Shown piece after piece: positions 62,347 to 64,000 of a stretch of 64,000 bases of DNA. How positions within the stretch are numbered: position 1 is the stretch's first letter; the number at the start of each line of letters is the position of its first letter. The translations under genes and the position numbers were made by a program. The notes below the pieces were generated by a model. The model did no database searches. It was not told where the DNA came from and was given only the letters and a program-made list of their open reading frames with translations. The DNA is taken from assembly GCA_045656705.1 (NCBI GenBank), contig JAZORR010000013.1:19990-83989 (forward strand). Reading direction: 5' to 3'. The DNA comes from RGIG4576 sp045656705. GTDB lineage: Bacteria > Bacteroidota > Bacteroidia > Bacteroidales > Muribaculaceae.

Positions 62347-64000
62347 TCAGCTTATCGCATTCATACCATCTATCAAGTCTTGATAGGTAGCCACTTTGTG
62401 GTACTTTACATTGGCGGTGGAGATGGAATTGAACAATTTTTCTGCACAGTCAATTTTGGCTCGTTCGATGGCAGACAAATCCATTGACGACATTGAGCCT
62501 TTAGTTTCGGCTACGAAGAATATGTGCTTTACATCGTTTTTCTTCATGGCGATAGCCCAATCGGGAGCATAGTTGCCTACGGGGGTAGGAATCTGGAAAG
62601 TGCGTGGGAGTTTGGCATAAACCACTACTTCGTTGGCTTCGTCAAGGTCGTGTGCAAATTGGCGTTCGCCCTTGCTGTCGCTGAATACATAATCGGTGAT
62701 ATGTTTTTGGGCTTCATAGGCTCGATCAAAATCCATTTTACTTTTGACTGTGAAAATGTCGCTATCGTATTTACCCTCGGTAATGTTGTAGTGGATAGCC
62801 TCTACAATCATCGTTGATTTCTGTTCTTTGATAATGCTTATCACCTTACGGATAAACTCTTCCGGATTGTTCTTAAACAAGTAGAGTTTACTTTGCTTTA
62901 TACCTTGCAGTATCTTCACTACGGTGCGGCGAGTGAGGTTTGCACCTTTGGCAATATCGCCAACAAGGTCGTATTTGACAGTCGAAGTACATACATCAGT
63001 AAGCTCACGAGATTGTGAACGGGTATCGCCAAATTCAGTTACTTGGCTTTCATCCTGTGTTCCCTCTACCATCACATAGCGAAGCTGTTTAACCTCCAAA
63101 TCTTTGTTGATGTATAGAATTGCCTTGTCAATAAGTTCATTGCTATCGTAACTTACCTGATAGACATATTGATGGTTAATTTCATTCCATAAGGCTTGGA
63201 ACTCTGCTTTATTGAAATTTTCATTCAGCTTATTATCGGGTGTAGTAGTCTTTTCCTCAACCACCATATCGTCCAATGCCTTCGGATCAAAGATAGAGTT
63301 AATCAATCGAGTAACACCCTCTGCTATCGGCTGTAGTTTTTGTGGTAATGGAGCAACTGTACCATTGGTCACCGCTTCACGATATTCTGGAGTGATATTC
63401 TTTTGATCGTCAATATAGCCGTTGTCTTCCAAGTAGATGATGATGCGGCTTGCTTCGGTTTCGCTGATGGTGTGTACCTCTTCTCCTAGTTTGATTTGTT
63501 TGCCTGTAAAATAGGTAACGGTTGCTTTGGCGGCACGTTCACGAAGTACATTGCGAGTTTCACGCTGCAAGGCGGTAGTAAAGTCTGCATAGCTTTCATT
63601 GGCTATCACCGTCAGTTTGTTTACTTCGTGTACATCTTCACCTAATAGCTCAGCATCCATGCGTGTACCGTGCTTATCCACACAGATTCGCAAACCACGA
63701 CCTACCTCTTGGCGTTTGGCGGTAGTGGAATTGCTATGGCGAAGTGTACAGATTTGAAATACATTCGGATTATCCCAACCCTCACGCAATGCAGAGTGAG
63801 AGAATATGAAGCGAGTAGGCTCCTCAAAACTCAATAAGCGCTCCTTGTTCTTCAAGATAAGTTCGTAAGCCGAAATATCATCGGATAGCCCCGTTTTCTT
63901 TTCGACTTTTCCGTCAATGATTCGGTTTGTTTTCTTGTCTATGGAGAAGTAACCACGATGTACATCTTGCGGATAGAATCGGCGAAGGTATTCGTTGTAG
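62347..64000 (-). CDS. type III restriction-modification enzyme, Res subunit (3' part)
   Basis: The frame is open from the right window edge to the stop at 62347 (551 codons), so the 5' half with helicase motifs I-III lies outside. Seen here are helicase motifs V/VI (FSHSALREGWDNPNVF, EVGRGLRICVD) and, at the C-terminus, a PD-(D/E)xK nuclease: PDWAI then VAETKG. Res works with a Mod methyltransferase that recognises the site; mod would be expected to the right of the window. The GC content is closer to the core genome than that of the neighbouring three-gene operon, so the island is composite. Confidence 0.9.
   Translation of the reverse strand, partial: YNEYLRRFYPQDVHRGYFSIDKKTNRIIDGKVEKKTGLSDDISAYELILKNKERLLSFEEPTRFIFSHSALREGWDNPNVFQICTLRHSNSTTAKRQEVGRGLRICVDKHGTRMDAELLGEDVHEVNKLTVIANESYADFTTALQRETRNVLRERAAKATVTYFTGKQIKLGEEVHTISETEASRIIIYLEDNGYIDDQKNITPEYREAVTNGTVAPLPQKLQPIAEGVTRLINSIFDPKALDDMVVEEKTTTPDNKLNENFNKAEFQALWNEINHQYVYQVSYDSNELIDKAILYINKDLEVKQLRYVMVEGTQDESQVTEFGDTRSQSRELTDVCTSTVKYDLVGDIAKGANLTRRTVVKILQGIKQSKLYLFKNNPEEFIRKVISIIKEQKSTMIVEAIHYNITEGKYDSDIFTVKSKMDFDRAYEAQKHITDYVFSDSKGERQFAHDLDEANEVVVYAKLPRTFQIPTPVGNYAPDWAIAMKKNDVKHIFFVAETKGSMSSMDLSAIERAKIDCAEKLFNSISTANVKYHKVATYQDLIDGMNAIS

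Noticed and set aside
55556..64000. Second attachment site as a repeat of the tRNA-Phe 3' end
   Set aside because: I found no direct repeat of the last ~20 bases of the tRNA within the window; it may lie beyond the right edge.

Overview
ORGANISM. The window comes from a member of the Bacteroidales (phylum Bacteroidota), overall mid-40s % GC. The signs are: about fifteen promoters with the Bacteroidales -7 box TAnnTTTG, several with a -33 TTG/TTTG 19-22 nt upstream; a SusC/SusD outer-membrane pair; secreted proteins with type IX secretion (T9SS) C-terminal sorting domains; an N-succinylornithine carbamoyltransferase, the arginine enzyme typical of Bacteroidota; and the DUF177-rpmF-fabH order. 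I cannot name the family or genus from sequence alone.

LAYOUT. 1-7.6 kb: three large secreted proteins on the minus strand (a leucine-rich-repeat protein cut by the window edge, a T9SS subtilase, a beta-rich protein). 7.9-10.3 kb: a secreted endonuclease/exonuclease/phosphatase-fold protein and a U32-family enzyme. 10.4-18.1 kb: a nonulosonic acid operon of legionaminic/sialic type (legB, neuD/legH-like, legI, legG, legF), interrupted by an AT-rich block of immunity-like and unknown genes (12.06-15.23 kb). 18.2-18.9 kb: a REP-associated transposase (RAYT) with palindromic ends. 19-25.2 kb: a SusC/SusD/lipoprotein operon. 25.65-25.72 kb: a probable small RNA. 26-34.5 kb: M16 peptidase, HAD phosphatase, DUF177-rpmF-fabH, era, der. 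34.8-37.5 kb: a surface lipoprotein behind a poly-G tract. 38-41.3 kb: argF', an SPFH/NfeD pair, a 51-residue protein. 41.4-49.2 kb: a 2615-residue T9SS subtilase. 49.5-55.3 kb: a degraded winged-helix gene, polA, a polyprenyl synthase, rnhB, an SDR epimerase. 55.48-64 kb: tRNA-Phe followed by a genomic island with a truncated integrase, a three-gene operon (nuclease-fold protein, SMC/ABC-like ATPase, trypsin-like protease), an AAA ATPase and the 3' part of a type III restriction subunit.

HOW THE GENES WORK TOGETHER. legI-legG-legF overlap by 1-4 bp and should make a CMP-activated nonulosonate for surface glycans; legB and the acetyltransferase supply the 4,6-dehydratase and N-acetylation steps, but the aminotransferase legC is not in the window. 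The immunity-like genes between them have no cognate toxin here and look like an acquired store of immunity genes. The 57.3-60.8 kb operon has tight translational coupling and the domain set of ABC-three-component or Lamassu-like defence systems, with an intact serine protease. It is the best candidate for an undescribed system.
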